Shown here: positions 7,962 through 16,209 of the stretch, piece by piece | Layout: every line of letters starts with the position of its first letter | Numbering within the stretch: the first letter of the stretch is position 1 | Notes under the pieces: model-generated | What the model saw: only the letters and a program-made list of their open reading frames with translations | Told to the model about the DNA's origin: nothing | The model's database searches: none | NCBI GenBank assembly: GCA_035560935.1 | Contig: DATMYQ010000069.1 | Location: 1-56,837 of the forward strand | DNA from: DATMYQ01 sp035560935 | Lineage (GTDB): Bacteria; Bacillota; Negativicutes; Sporomusales; Sporomusaceae | DNA: 56,837 bases | Direction: 5' to 3' | Position numbers and translations under genes: made by a program

Positions 7962-9226
7962 TTAAAAAAATACGGGGCCGTTTAGGTCTGTTTTTGGCGG
8001 TGATGGGGCCGGGGATTGTCACGGCCTTTGCCGATAATGACGCTGGCGGCATCGCCACTTACGCCGCTGCCGGCGCCAAATACGGCTATGCGCTGCTGTT
8101 CACCATGTTTGTCAGTACCGCCTGCCTGGCGGTGGCGCAGGAAATGTCGGCCCGGACCGGGGCGGTGACCGGGCGGGGGTTGGCGGATCTGATCCGTGAA
8201 CTGTACGGCGTGCGCTGGACATTCTTTGCCATGGTGGTGCTGCTGGTGGCCAATGTGGGCACGACCGCGTCCGAGTTTTCCGGGATTGCCACCAGTTTTG
8301 AGATTTTTGGCGTCAGTAAATATCTTTCCGTTCCCATCGCAGCGACGTTGATCTGGTGGCTGGTGCTGCATGCCAGCTACGAGCGGACCGAAAAAGTATT
8401 TTTGGCGCTCTGCGGCACGTTTATCAGTTACGTTTTGTCCGGCTTTATCGTGGATCCTCCCTGGGCGGAAGTGGCGGTGGCGTCGATAACACCGACCTTT
8501 GCCCGGGACGCGGAATTTCTGCTGATGGCTATCGGTGTTATTGGTACCACGATCACTCCCTGGGGCCAGTTTTACGTACAGGCGTCGATTGTGGACAAAG
8601 GAATCACGGCTAAAGACTATATCTATACCCGCTGGGACGTGTTGATCGGTTCTTTTTTTACCGGGTTTGTGGCTTTTTTCATTATTGTCGCCACAGCGGC
8701 GACGTTATACGTTAATCATGTGAGCATTGAGAGTGCCAAGGACGCGGCGCTGGCGCTGGCGCCGCTGGCCGGACAGTATGCCAGTACGCTGTTTGCGTTT
8801 GGACTGTTGGGCGCCTCGGTTCTGGCGGCCTTTATCCTGCCGCTCAGTACGGCCTACGCCATTTGCGAAGCCTTTGGCTTTGAACACGGCGTCAGCCGGG
8901 ATTACCGGGAAGCGCCGGTGTTTTTCGGCCTGTACACGGTACTGATCGTCATTGGCGCCGGACTGGTGCTGCTGCCGGGAATTTCCCTGTACAGCGTGAT
9001 GTTGATTTCGCAGGTGATCAACGGCGTGCTGCTACCGCCGATTCTGGTCTTTATGGTGCTGATTGCCAGTGACCGCAACATTATGGGAGACTACGCCAAC
9101 ACCCGTTGGTATAATATGGTATCCTGGATCTTTACCGGCGTGCTGATTATGCTGACGCTGCTGCTGCTGGCGGCGACGGTGGCACCGGAACGCACCGACT
9201 GGCTGCTGAAAATGATTGGTTTTTAA
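7958..9226 (+). CDS. nrmT: NRAMP-related magnesium transporter (NRMT)
   Basis: 422 residues with about 11 membrane segments of the SLC11/Nramp fold. In classical Nramp proteins TM1 carries DPGN and TM6 carries MPH for transition metals. Here TM1 reads A-D26-N-D28-A-G-G, and the TM6 region reads TTITPWGQFYVQ with no MPH, so the transition-metal site is absent. That is the pattern of NRMT proteins, which carry Mg2+ and are known from clostridia under M-box control. The M-box upstream and the overlapping MgtE-like sensor gene agree. It sits in the inner membrane and imports Mg2+. Assignment as NRMT rather than Mn/Fe Nramp is strong from context and motifs; transport has not been shown for this protein. 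Confidence 0.85.
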   Translation: MIKKIRGRLGLFLAVMGPGIVTAFADNDAGGIATYAAAGAKYGYALLFTMFVSTACLAVAQEMSARTGAVTGRGLADLIRELYGVRWTFFAMVVLLVANVGTTASEFSGIATSFEIFGVSKYLSVPIAATLIWWLVLHASYERTEKVFLALCGTFISYVLSGFIVDPPWAEVAVASITPTFARDAEFLLMAIGVIGTTITPWGQFYVQASIVDKGITAKDYIYTRWDVLIGSFFTGFVAFFIIVATAATLYVNHVSIESAKDAALALAPLAGQYASTLFAFGLLGASVLAAFILPLSTAYAICEAFGFEHGVSRDYREAPVFFGLYTVLIVIGAGLVLLPGISLYSVMLISQVINGVLLPPILVFMVLIASDRNIMGDYANTRWYNMVSWIFTGVLIMLTLLLLAATVAPERTDWLLKMIGF

Positions 9227-9230
9227 ACGT

Positions 9231-9274
9231 AAAAAACACGGCTCCGGCGATTGAATCGGGAGCCGTGTTTTTTT
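9231..9274. terminator. Bidirectional terminator between the Mg operon and the GH18 gene
   Basis: AAAAAACACGGCTCC (9231-9245) pairs with GGAGCCGTGTTTTTTT (9259-9274). A- and T-runs on both sides allow termination of both convergent transcripts. Confidence 0.9.
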
Positions 9275-9302
9275 GATAATTGCCATTGGCATTATCAGCG
9301 TA

Positions 9303-10865
9303 CTACTCGTTGCCGCTTTCGTGCACCACCTGCAGTGCATCCCAAACGTTTTTGTTTTCAAAGCCCCGGCGCCAGGAGGCTGCGCCGGCCAGATTGTATT
9401 TGCCCACCAGACCGGCTTTCAGGCGGATTGAGTTCTCATCTTCCACCCAGATGCGGTAGCGGCGGCCGTCACGGTAATATTCCAGATAATACTGGCCGCT
9501 GTCCGGCAGCCAGACCAACGGTGCGTTGATTTCCTTGATCCGGGCTTCGGTATCGGCCATGGTGAATACCCGGGAACGGATTTTGACGCTGTCCACTTCT
9601 TCCCATTCGCGGGTGTAGAAGGGAATACCCATAACCAGCCGGTCCTTGGGAACGTAGTTTAAGGAATTGGCGACACCCCGTTCCACCCAATTCAGGGAAG
9701 CCACGGAACCGCTGCTGGGACCTGCCTGCCAGTGTTCATCGTAGGTCATAATCATCAGATAGTCCAGCGATTCGCTCAGCGCTTTCCAGTCGTAGCAAGT
9801 GCGGCTCTGGCCGATGGGCACGGTGGTGTCCATGGACAATGTGACTTTTTGTTCTTTCAGAGCGTCGGCCAGACGGGCGGTAAAAGCGGTCAGCCGGTCG
9901 CGGTCGGCAGTGTAGACGTTTTCGAAATCAATATTGACGCCGTCCAGATTGTACAGGCTGGCGTAGACTACCAGCTGGCGGATGACATTATCCTGGGCCT
10001 GGCTGTTTTGCAGCAGGTCACGGGTCAGATCCTCGTCGAAGCTGTTGGTGATCAATGCCCAGACCTTGTAGTTTTTATCATGAGCGTCCTGGACATAACG
10101 GGCATCGGCGTTGCTGGTGACGGTGCCGTCGCTGTCGGTGATGGCAAACCAGGTGGGCGATAAGACATTCAGGCCCTTAATCGGTTCTTCTTTTGCCAGA
10201 TCAGGAGAATGCCGGTGGACATAGTCCCAGGCCAGATTAACCCTGCCGGCCAACCGGGCGCTGGTGCGAGGCTGGTTTAACATCGGCGCGGGAGAACCTT
10301 TGGGCAGCGTCAGCGGTTCCAGAATCAGCCGGGAGGTGGTTTTGCCGGTATTATCCTTGCTGTCTTTGTTTTTATCGCTGCCGGCCGGTACGGCAGACTC
10401 GGAAGTAAAACGCAGTCCCAGTAATGTTTCCAGGCCCCAGACGTTTATGTAGTCCCGGTTGTTAATGGTTTTGGTCAGGAAGTTCAGCTGGATGCCCGGT
10501 TGCAGCCATTCACTGGTTTTTGACGTTTCCAGCCGGAAATCCGGCTGAGAAATGTCCAGATAGGCCCGGCCGGATTCGCGGGTGATCCAGAACCGGGATT
10601 CAGGAGATTGTTCTTTGACGAGTTCTACCGGCAGCAGAATCTGGTAACGGCCGGTAATGGCGGTGCCAATGGAAACCAGCTTGCCGTCCGGCTGCCGCAG
10701 CATCAGTTGTTTTTCTGCCGGGACGGCTTCCGTGACGGTACGGGGGGGAACGGCGACCGGCGCCGTGGCTGGTACCGCCGGAAATTTAGCGGGAGCGGCG
10801 TGGATCGACGTTCCGGAAAACAGGAAGAAAATCAAAGTGAACAGCAGGGCAAATTTTTTGTGCAT
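9303..10865 (-). CDS. Secreted glycoside hydrolase family 18 protein
   Basis: 520 residues. Signal peptide MHKKFALLFTLIFFLFSGTS, then a proline/alanine-rich linker, a beta-rich N-terminal region (about 50-170) reminiscent of copper-amine-oxidase-type stalk domains, and a GH18 TIM barrel (about 200-515). The catalytic motif is D308-G-V-N-I-D313-F-E315, with Glu315 the acid; YDEHW later in the barrel fits the substrate-assisted site. GH18 proteins of this shape in Firmicutes cleave N-acetylglucosamine polymers, often peptidoglycan or spore cortex fragments. AAGGAGG lies unusually far (about 13 bases) upstream of the ATG. Monocistronic, convergent with the Mg operon. Whether it acts on cell wall or chitin cannot be told. 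Confidence 0.88.
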   Translation of the reverse strand: MHKKFALLFTLIFFLFSGTSIHAAPAKFPAVPATAPVAVPPRTVTEAVPAEKQLMLRQPDGKLVSIGTAITGRYQILLPVELVKEQSPESRFWITRESGRAYLDISQPDFRLETSKTSEWLQPGIQLNFLTKTINNRDYINVWGLETLLGLRFTSESAVPAGSDKNKDSKDNTGKTTSRLILEPLTLPKGSPAPMLNQPRTSARLAGRVNLAWDYVHRHSPDLAKEEPIKGLNVLSPTWFAITDSDGTVTSNADARYVQDAHDKNYKVWALITNSFDEDLTRDLLQNSQAQDNVIRQLVVYASLYNLDGVNIDFENVYTADRDRLTAFTARLADALKEQKVTLSMDTTVPIGQSRTCYDWKALSESLDYLMIMTYDEHWQAGPSSGSVASLNWVERGVANSLNYVPKDRLVMGIPFYTREWEEVDSVKIRSRVFTMADTEARIKEINAPLVWLPDSGQYYLEYYRDGRRYRIWVEDENSIRLKAGLVGKYNLAGAASWRRGFENKNVWDALQVVHESGNE

Positions 10866-10969
10866 GGCAGCTGGGAAACCTCCTTAAAAAATGATACAGT
10901 TAATTCCCGGTGGAAATAAGAAAGGGTTTTATGACGGAATGGCGAATTATTTGACGCAGTGGTGCGTTG

Positions 10970-11305
10970 TTATTGCCACTCCTGCCAAACTTCCGGACGG
11001 TAGCCGACCGTCGCCTGGCGGCCGTTGCGGACAATCGGGGTCAGCAGCAGCGCCGGTGACTCCAACAGCGTTTTTTCCACATCGTGCAGCAGATATTTCA
11101 GGTTGCGTTTTTCATATTCCCGGCCCTGTTTGTCAATTAGGGCGTCATAGCTGCCGACGGCGGCTTTTACACTGGACAGTTCGCCTTTGCTCAGGCCTTT
11201 TTGTGACAGATCAATCAATTGAAACGGGATGCGGCGTTCTTTGAAATATCGTTCGGCTTTTTTTGTGTCCTGGCACTTTTTGGTACCGAAAATCTGGATG
11301 TTCAT
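10970..11305 (-). CDS. ArsC/Spx-family thioredoxin-fold protein
   Basis: 111 residues, the usual length. It opens with a beta strand and a single cysteine (IFGTKKC11QDTKKAERYF), typical of the ArsC/YffB/Spx family, and has a C-terminal TPIVRNGRQATVGYRPEVW, the conserved cis-proline and Arg/Gly region. A CxxC is absent, so it is not an Spx-type redox switch and more likely a glutathione/thiol-dependent reductase-like protein of unknown substrate. No arsenic resistance genes are nearby. The Shine-Dalgarno is weak. It is divergent from the isoaspartyl peptidase gene with about 125 bp between starts. Confidence 0.82.
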   Translation of the reverse strand: MNIQIFGTKKCQDTKKAERYFKERRIPFQLIDLSQKGLSKGELSSVKAAVGSYDALIDKQGREYEKRNLKYLLHDVEKTLLESPALLLTPIVRNGRQATVGYRPEVWQEWQ

Positions 11306-11431
11306 GGTGGTGACAAACCTTCTTTCTCCTGCATGGCAAGGAAGGGCAAACTCAGCATTGTCCTTGCCCGCACGGCGGAAAAACAGCGTTTTAACGAATT
11401 CATTATATCAGGAAATATCGAGGTGGGGAAT

Positions 11432-12379
11432 ATGAATATACGACAAAAGGGCGGAGCGCCGGGGATATTTTCACTGGCCATTCATGGTGGTGCCGGTGCG
11501 TTTGCGGCGTTAAAAGATGAAATGGAAATCGCTGCCTACCATCAGGGCCTGGAAATGGCGCTACGGACGGGACGGGACATTCTGGCGTCTGGCGGCAGCG
11601 CCTTGGACGCGGTGGAAGCCGCGGTGCTCAGCATGGAAGACAACCCGCTGTTCAATTGTGGTAAGGGGTCCGTGTTTAACAGTGAGGGGTTTCATGAAAT
11701 GGACGCATCGATTATGGATGGCAATACGCTGGCCTGTGGCGCCGGCGCCGGACTAAAAACCGTCCGTAATCCCATTCGGTTGGCCCGGCGGGTCATGGAG
11801 CATTCGCCCCATGTATTTCTGGCCGGAGCCGGAGCGGAGGAATTTGCCCGGCTACAGGGGCTGGAACTGGTGGCGCCGGATTATTTTTCCGTGGAGAAAC
11901 GCCGGGCGCAATGGCTGGAAGCCCGCCGCAACGACCAGATTCAGGTGGACCATGATTCGCCGGCGGTTCCGGAGAAAATGGGCACCGTGGGCGCGGTGGC
12001 CCGGGATTGTCAGGGCCGGTTAGCGGCGGCCACTTCCACCGGCGGCGTTACCAATAAAAAATTTGGCCGGGTGGGGGATTCGCCGGTGATCGGCGCCGGT
12101 AACTATGCCGACAGCCGGACCTGCGCTGTTTCCTGTACCGGCAAAGGCGAGGAATTTATCCGGATCGCGGCCGCGTTTGATGTCCATGCCCGGATGTGCT
12201 ATCAAGGCGTGTCGTTACAGCAGGCGGCTGAGACCGTCATTCATGACTGTTTAAAAACAGGGGATGGCGGTTTGATCGCGGTAGGTCACGACGGAACGAT
12301 GGCTTTGTCGTTTAATACCCGGGGAATGCTGCGGGGACAGACCGATCATACGGGACTTTTCCGGACGGATATCTTCTGA
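11432..12379 (+). CDS. Isoaspartyl peptidase / plant-type L-asparaginase (Ntn hydrolase)
   Basis: 315 residues. Start ATG 11432 (MNIRQKGGAPG) follows GAGGTGGGG; the open frame extends upstream to 11219 but without family similarity. The N-terminus has the signature LAIHGGAG, and the autocleavage site is MG|T185VGAVA: Thr185 becomes the new N-terminus and nucleophile of the beta chain, giving alpha and beta subunits. GNYAD and CTGKGE further on form the substrate pocket. The enzyme hydrolyses isoaspartyl dipeptides and asparagine in the cytoplasm, recycling damaged proteins. Monocistronic. Confident family; relative preference for isoaspartyl peptides or asparagine is unknown. Confidence 0.93.
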   Translation: MNIRQKGGAPGIFSLAIHGGAGAFAALKDEMEIAAYHQGLEMALRTGRDILASGGSALDAVEAAVLSMEDNPLFNCGKGSVFNSEGFHEMDASIMDGNTLACGAGAGLKTVRNPIRLARRVMEHSPHVFLAGAGAEEFARLQGLELVAPDYFSVEKRRAQWLEARRNDQIQVDHDSPAVPEKMGTVGAVARDCQGRLAAATSTGGVTNKKFGRVGDSPVIGAGNYADSRTCAVSCTGKGEEFIRIAAAFDVHARMCYQGVSLQQAAETVIHDCLKTGDGGLIAVGHDGTMALSFNTRGMLRGQTDHTGLFRTDIF

Positions 12380-12625
12380 CGATTATTTAGTAAGTAATCA
12401 AGATAAAAGAAGGAATCCCGAGAAATATCGGCGAAATAGACCTTGTTGACTTCTGCGCAGGAGAAAGTATGCCATTTTATTTATGGAGTAAGATAGATAG
12501 CCTGGCAAGTTCTAAAAGGCCGCGAATGGTAGCTGGAAGGGATAACCGGGTTTATCGCGGGGGGATGGCCGGAAGTGGTTGATACAGCTTGGGCGAATGG
12601 TTTCGGTTTTGGAGGAGGGCGTTTT

Positions 12626-13084
12626 GTGGATATCTTTTTGACCATCGTACAATTGTTTTGGAGTCTGGGGGTTAAGGAAACCTGGATGATCGTGATCCTA
12701 TTTCTGGTTCCCTGGATTTTCATTATTTGGCAGGCCTATTTTTGGATTAATTACTTTGAAACCTATTCGGCCAACAAATTAAAGAATGAATACCAAGAAA
12801 GCCTGAAAATGCTGGCAGATAATCCGCGGAACAAACTGCTGCGGCAACAGGCGCTGATCGCCGGGCGGATGTACTACGGTTCGTTGCGGTCGGATGGCGT
12901 GCCCAATATGTATGACGAGATCACCGTTGACAAACATATCCGGGCGGCAGCCGGAGCGCCCAGCGCCGAGGAGTTTCAAATGCAGCAAAATTCGGCAGGA
13001 TCGAGCCCCTCGTTTCAGTCCGACATGACGGACGCGGAGCTGGTGCAGGGAGCGCTGAGCTATATTCGCAAAACAGAACTTTAA
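12626..13084 (+). CDS. Small membrane-anchored protein of unknown function
   Basis: About 152 residues. Start GTG 12626 (MDIFLTIVQLFWSLGVK) lies seven bases after GGAGGAGG; a longer in-frame GTG at 12575 lacks a good site. One or two hydrophobic segments (about 2-14 and 20-43, ETWMIVILFLVPWIFIIWQA) anchor it, followed by a cytosolic helical region with basic residues (NPRNKLLRQQALIAGRMYYG) resembling a short-chain oligomerisation domain and a disordered, Ser-rich tail. No catalytic motif is evident. It stands alone upstream of two tRNA genes. Family not recognised. Confidence 0.7.
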   Translation: MDIFLTIVQLFWSLGVKETWMIVILFLVPWIFIIWQAYFWINYFETYSANKLKNEYQESLKMLADNPRNKLLRQQALIAGRMYYGSLRSDGVPNMYDEITVDKHIRAAAGAPSAEEFQMQQNSAGSSPSFQSDMTDAELVQGALSYIRKTEL

Positions 13085-13128
13085 TATATGATCGCGCACC
13101 TTAACAGCAAGGTGCGCGATCATATATT
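13083..13128. repeat. Perfect 20-bp inverted repeat at the end of the membrane protein gene
   Basis: AATATATGATCGCGCACCTT (13083-13102), loop AACAGC, and its exact reverse complement (13109-13128). It begins inside the stop codon. There is no T-run after either arm, so it may be a transcript-end stabiliser or factor-dependent terminator rather than a classic intrinsic one. Confidence 0.8.
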
Positions 13129-13184
13129 CTGGATAACCATCACGGTTTGACCGACCGGCACGGCTCGTTTGCTGAAAATAGTCC

Positions 13185-13213
13185 TTGACTTTAATGAGGC
13201 CAATGAATATAAT
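13185..13213 (+). promoter_or_regulatory. Strong sigma-70-type promoter of the tRNA operon
   Basis: TTGACT (13185-13190), exactly 17 bp, then consensus TATAAT (13208-13213). It lies about 40 bp upstream of tRNA-Asp. Confidence 0.85.
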
Positions 13214-13254
13214 ACTAATTGTTGTGACGGCATCTGCCGGTTCGTGACAAATGC

Positions 13255-13331
13255 GGCCCTGTGGTGTAGCGGTCTAACATGCCGCCCTGTCACGGCGGAG
13301 ATCGACGGTTCAAATCCGTTCAGGGTCGCCA
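13255..13331 (+). tRNA. tRNA-Asp (anticodon GTC)
   Basis: The acceptor stem GGCCCTG pairs with CAGGGTC (one G-T pair); the anticodon stem CCGCC/GGCGG encloses loop CTGTCAC with anticodon GTC; the T arm has GGTTCAAATCC. CCA is encoded at 13329-13331. It is the first gene of a two-tRNA transcript. Confidence 0.97.
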
Positions 13332-13369
13332 TTTTATTATTTTTTTCCCGTGAAGAAACGGGCGCTTAC

Positions 13370-13445
<76 letters not shown>

Positions 13446-13456
13446 TTGTTTTCCCC

Positions 13457-13487
13457 GGATCCGCTGACAATGATAGCGGATCTTTTT
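13457..13487 (+). terminator. Terminator of the tRNA operon
   Basis: GATCCGCT (13458-13465) pairs with AGCGGATC (13475-13482), followed by TTTTT. Confidence 0.88.
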
Positions 13488-13628
13488 GTCTTTCACAACA
13501 GTTGGTTTCGCAGGAAGAAAATTTTTTTCTGCAGAGCAGGAATTTAAGGAGCTGTGTCGAAATTCCTTCAGAGAAAATCTTTGTGAAAGTTATATCAAGA
13601 CGGGATGAATTGGAGGGAGATGGTTACT

Positions 13629-13742
13629 ATGCCTACTTGCGTTATTGGTCACTACTGTAACTGCCGCTACAATGAAGACGGCAAATGCACTGCTCCGGTA
13701 AAACCAACACCCAACGATGAGTGCGAAAATTATCAGGAATAG
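13629..13742 (+). CDS. 37-residue cysteine-rich protein, DUF1540-like
   Basis: An ATG at 13629 follows GGAGGGAGAT. The product is MPTCVIGHYCNCRYNEDGKC then a Pro/Thr-rich stretch and a final Cys-containing DECENYQE. Five cysteines in a C-x5-C-x-C-x7-C-x11-C pattern with the N-terminal Cys-Val resemble the small zinc- or metal-binding DUF1540 proteins common in spore-forming Firmicutes. Function unknown. It has its own terminator and lies between the tRNA operon and a secreted peptidase. The strong ribosome site and terminator support a real gene. Confidence 0.75.
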   Translation: MPTCVIGHYCNCRYNEDGKCTAPVKPTPNDECENYQE

Positions 13743-13757
13743 GCGATGACCCTGGCT

Positions 13758-13798
13758 GCTATTGCCCCATTGGGGCGATGGCTTTTTTCTTTTTTGTA
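13758..13798 (+). terminator. Terminator of the small cysteine-rich gene
   Basis: GCTATTGCCCC (13758-13768) pairs with GGGGCGATGGC (13772-13782) over 11 bp including G-T pairs, followed by TTTTTTCTTTTTT. Confidence 0.9.
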
Positions 13799-14061
13799 TT
13801 TGCGTGCGGTTTCCTACTAAATGTTGGGATAGCCAGTTTTCATGACTGGGAATGGATCAACATTTTTTAATACTATGGAAAACATTGAACCTGTTTTTCT
13901 TCATAGAGAGTGCGGCATTGCAATGCCGCAGGCGGTATGGCCGATAACGGCAGGATAAGTGTTGCGAAGGCGGGAGCCGGAAGGTATGATAAAAGCGTAG
14001 TGCGCGGGTGATCAGGCAACGTAACGCTGGCGGCGCGGCTGCGGACAGGAGGCACTCTAGG
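13799..14061. other. Intergenic region with a perfect 20-nt palindrome
   Basis: No gene is visible. TGCGGCATTG followed by its complement CAATGCCGCA (13911-13930) is a perfect palindrome about 130 bp upstream of the peptidase gene. It could be a terminator-like or operator element; there is no adjacent T-run and no second copy was noticed. Confidence 0.4.
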
Positions 14062-15702
14062 ATGGCGTTGGAAAAAGAAAATGACGAACCGCGTCAGTGG
14101 CACTGGCGGATACGCCGGGCGGTATGGGTGCTGCCGGTGCTGCTGGTCCTGTTATTACCGGCACAGGCCTGGGCGGCGCTGATCGTTGTTGCCGAGCCGG
14201 GTACGAACCCGGTTCATCAGGCGATGGTGCAAAAAACGGTAAATCATTTTAATTCTATCTTGGGGCAAGACATGGGCGTTACCTTGGAAAAAGATGTCCG
14301 GATTTTCCTTTGTCCCACTCAGGATAGTTATCGACAGACATTGCAAAAGGAACTGGGACAAAATCCGGAAGCGGCAGCAAGAAATGCCAAAGTGACCGGG
14401 GGCTTTTCCAGCGCCCGGAGCCAGGCGGTGGTGCTAAATCTGGACGGAATTGGCTCCGGAGCCGGTCTGCGGACATACAAAACTGCCGCCCATGAATTGT
14501 TTCATCAGTTGCAGAATCAATTGGCCGGTGCCGATAAATCCCGGGGCTACTATTGGCTCAGCGAAGGAAGCGCCGACCTGATTGGGGCGGTGGTTGCGGA
14601 GCGCGTGGGTTACCAGAGCCTGGAGAAATGGAGTCTGGATCAGGTGAACACGCTGCGAAAATCGCCGGCTTACGCCTCACCCCGGGAAATGATGAATATT
14701 TCTCTGGAGCAGTGGACGACGCTGCTGGAAGGCCAAAAGCATCCCTATGAAGTGGCCGATTTGATGGTGCTTTATCTGCTGAAGCAAACCGGCCCCAGCG
14801 GCTACCGCAGCATTGGCGAGTACTATCGGCGGTTGGGACAGGGAATGGATAACGAGCAGGCATTTTTTCAGAGTTTTGGCTTGAGCTCGGTACAAATGGT
14901 CAATGGGTTTCAGGTTTGGCTGAAAAATCTATCAGCGTTACCGGCATCGGTGAGCATGGTGGAATTCGGTCCGGTAAGCCGGGAACAGGTGGAGGATGGA
15001 AAGTTAGCGGTGGCGTTAACGCGTCAGTTTTTGCAGGAGCAATGGGGCCACGATCTGATCAGTTCGCTGCGCCTGATTTTTACCGCCGATAAAAAATCTT
15101 ATGCGGCGGCCATGGTGCGGGAATTTGGTGTCAGTCCCAATGACGCGGCAGTGAATGCCCAGGGGAGCGTCTGGCGATATAGCGGCGGCAGCATGATTTA
15201 TGATTTGGGGTCGTTGCCGACCCGGGCGGAGCGGGTGTTTTCCGTTGCCGATGCGCTACTGAAAAAGTATTTTGGCGATCGGGTACCCACGGCCAGCGGT
15301 GCGTTGGAACGGCTGCCATGGCTGAAACGGGGGTTGGCGGATGCGACAGCGGTGCAAGTGGTTCAACGGAGCGGCGCCCGTACCGCAGTGAGTTACCAGA
15401 GTGCTTGGCTGGCGACGCTGAGCCGGCAGGCGGCGTATCCGGCGCTGGAACAACTGCAGGACGGCGCAGCCTGGGAACAGGCTCAGCGCCAGTACGGCAC
15501 GGTGGCGGTGAACCGGGTTGCCGGCCTGGCCGGTCTGTATTTAATGGAAAAGTATGGACTGGCGGCGGTCAATCAGTGGTGCGACTGGGCCGCAAAAATT
15601 GGGCCGGAGGCGGCGTTTCAGCAGGTTTTTCGCTTGTCGTTGGCGGAGTTTGAAGCAGAATTCTCCCATTATTTATCGACGTATGCAAAGAAGAGTGCCT
15701 GA
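14062..15702 (+). CDS. Secreted gluzincin metallopeptidase-like protein (peptidase MA-like)
   Basis: 546 residues from ATG 14062, which follows ACAGGAGGC; the frame extends upstream to 14008 without support. A basic N-terminus (WHWRIRRAVW) leads a signal peptide (VLPVLLVLLLPAQAWA|AL). The zinc motif is H144-E-L-F-H148 and the distal ligand E168 in WLSEGSAD, the gluzincin arrangement of the peptidase_MA/M61-like group. The later half contains a second, degenerate repeat of the same kind (NPDA-like repeats, LPWLKRGLADA at the corresponding place) lacking HExxH. It probably acts outside the inner membrane; substrate unknown. A 34-nt palindrome follows the stop. Confidence 0.82.
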   Translation: MALEKENDEPRQWHWRIRRAVWVLPVLLVLLLPAQAWAALIVVAEPGTNPVHQAMVQKTVNHFNSILGQDMGVTLEKDVRIFLCPTQDSYRQTLQKELGQNPEAAARNAKVTGGFSSARSQAVVLNLDGIGSGAGLRTYKTAAHELFHQLQNQLAGADKSRGYYWLSEGSADLIGAVVAERVGYQSLEKWSLDQVNTLRKSPAYASPREMMNISLEQWTTLLEGQKHPYEVADLMVLYLLKQTGPSGYRSIGEYYRRLGQGMDNEQAFFQSFGLSSVQMVNGFQVWLKNLSALPASVSMVEFGPVSREQVEDGKLAVALTRQFLQEQWGHDLISSLRLIFTADKKSYAAAMVREFGVSPNDAAVNAQGSVWRYSGGSMIYDLGSLPTRAERVFSVADALLKKYFGDRVPTASGALERLPWLKRGLADATAVQVVQRSGARTAVSYQSAWLATLSRQAAYPALEQLQDGAAWEQAQRQYGTVAVNRVAGLAGLYLMEKYGLAAVNQWCDWAAKIGPEAAFQQVFRLSLAEFEAEFSHYLSTYAKKSA

Positions 15703-15735
15703 CCGCTCTGGCTAAATCCGTGCAACGTGGAAAAA

Positions 15736-15769
15736 CGATAAAGCCGCAGCGGCCGCTGCGGCTTTATCG
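15736..15769. terminator. 34-nt perfect palindrome between convergent genes
   Basis: CGATAAAGCCGCAGCGG (15736-15752) is immediately followed by its reverse complement to 15769. It sits 33 bases after the peptidase stop and 45 bases beyond the stop of the minus-strand small ORF. No strong T-run follows, but the position fits a shared terminator. Confidence 0.6.
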
Positions 15770-15814
15770 TAACCGGGGTTCCCGGTTGTCTTCTGTTGTA
15801 AAGACAAACGGCGT

Positions 15815-15919
15815 TTACCGAAATTGTCTTTTGGCCAAAAGTCTGCAGGATTGGTAATACAGCATGCCTGTCCAAGCCAGGGCAAGCAAAACGGTACCCA
15901 ATAATTCCTGTCCGCTCAT
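15815..15919 (-). CDS. 34-residue hydrophobic small protein
   Basis: ATG at 15919 (minus strand) follows GGGAGG with an eight-base spacer. The product starts MSGQELLGTVLLALAWTGML, a single membrane helix, and ends in a basic tail (CRLLAKRQFR), so it should insert with its C-terminus in the cytoplasm. The size and layout resemble small holin-like or type I toxin-like peptides and other short membrane regulators of Firmicutes, but no family is recognised. The preceding 150 bases can form several hairpins. It is convergent with the secreted peptidase. Confidence 0.55.
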   Translation of the reverse strand: MSGQELLGTVLLALAWTGMLYYQSCRLLAKRQFR

Positions 15920-16100
15920 TTCCCAGCACCTCCCAATCAAATATGAGGAAGGCGGGCACCCGTTCAGAATGAACTTCCCGGCGCAGCGGTAGCTGTCACC
16001 GGCCTGACATACCCTCCCATAGTACCAGAGAGCGGTTTGCCGGCATCACCGGGAAATGGTTCTCGTTGGTTGGCCGATTGCATACATTATACCATGGGCA
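15920..16100 (-). promoter_or_regulatory. Structured leader upstream of the small hydrophobic ORF
   Basis: Read on the minus strand the region contains nested hairpins: CCGG-tga-CAGC-tacc-GCTG-cg-CCGG, then GTTCA-ttc-TGAAC, then CGGGTGCCCG, just before the ribosome site of the small ORF. A short ORF starting ATGGGAGGG also lies in it. I could not match it to a known riboswitch class (blocks of c-di-AMP, c-di-GMP, T-box and cobalamin elements were not found). It may be an attenuator, an antisense target or an uncharacterised RNA element. Confidence 0.35.
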
Positions 16101-16180
16101 AAAAAAAACACAATAGGTTGGCAGAAAAAACAGATAATGGTGTCGCGTGTGACGCGGTGGTGCAAAAATTCTGCAAACCG

Positions 16181-16209
16181 TTGAAAGTGGGCGACTAACG
16201 ATATATACT
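16181..16209 (+). promoter_or_regulatory. Sigma-70-type promoter of the vor operon
   Basis: TTGAAA (16181-16186), 17-bp spacer, TATACT (16204-16209). The leader from about 16216 to 16368 contains a GGGTCA/TGACCC hairpin (16318-16346) ahead of AGAGGAGG and the ferredoxin start. Confidence 0.72.

Noticed and set aside
15920..16080. Possible c-di-AMP (ydaO) riboswitch upstream of the small membrane ORF
   Set aside because: A CCGGTGACAGCTACC block is faintly similar, but the other conserved ydaO blocks are missing; reported only as an unassigned structure.
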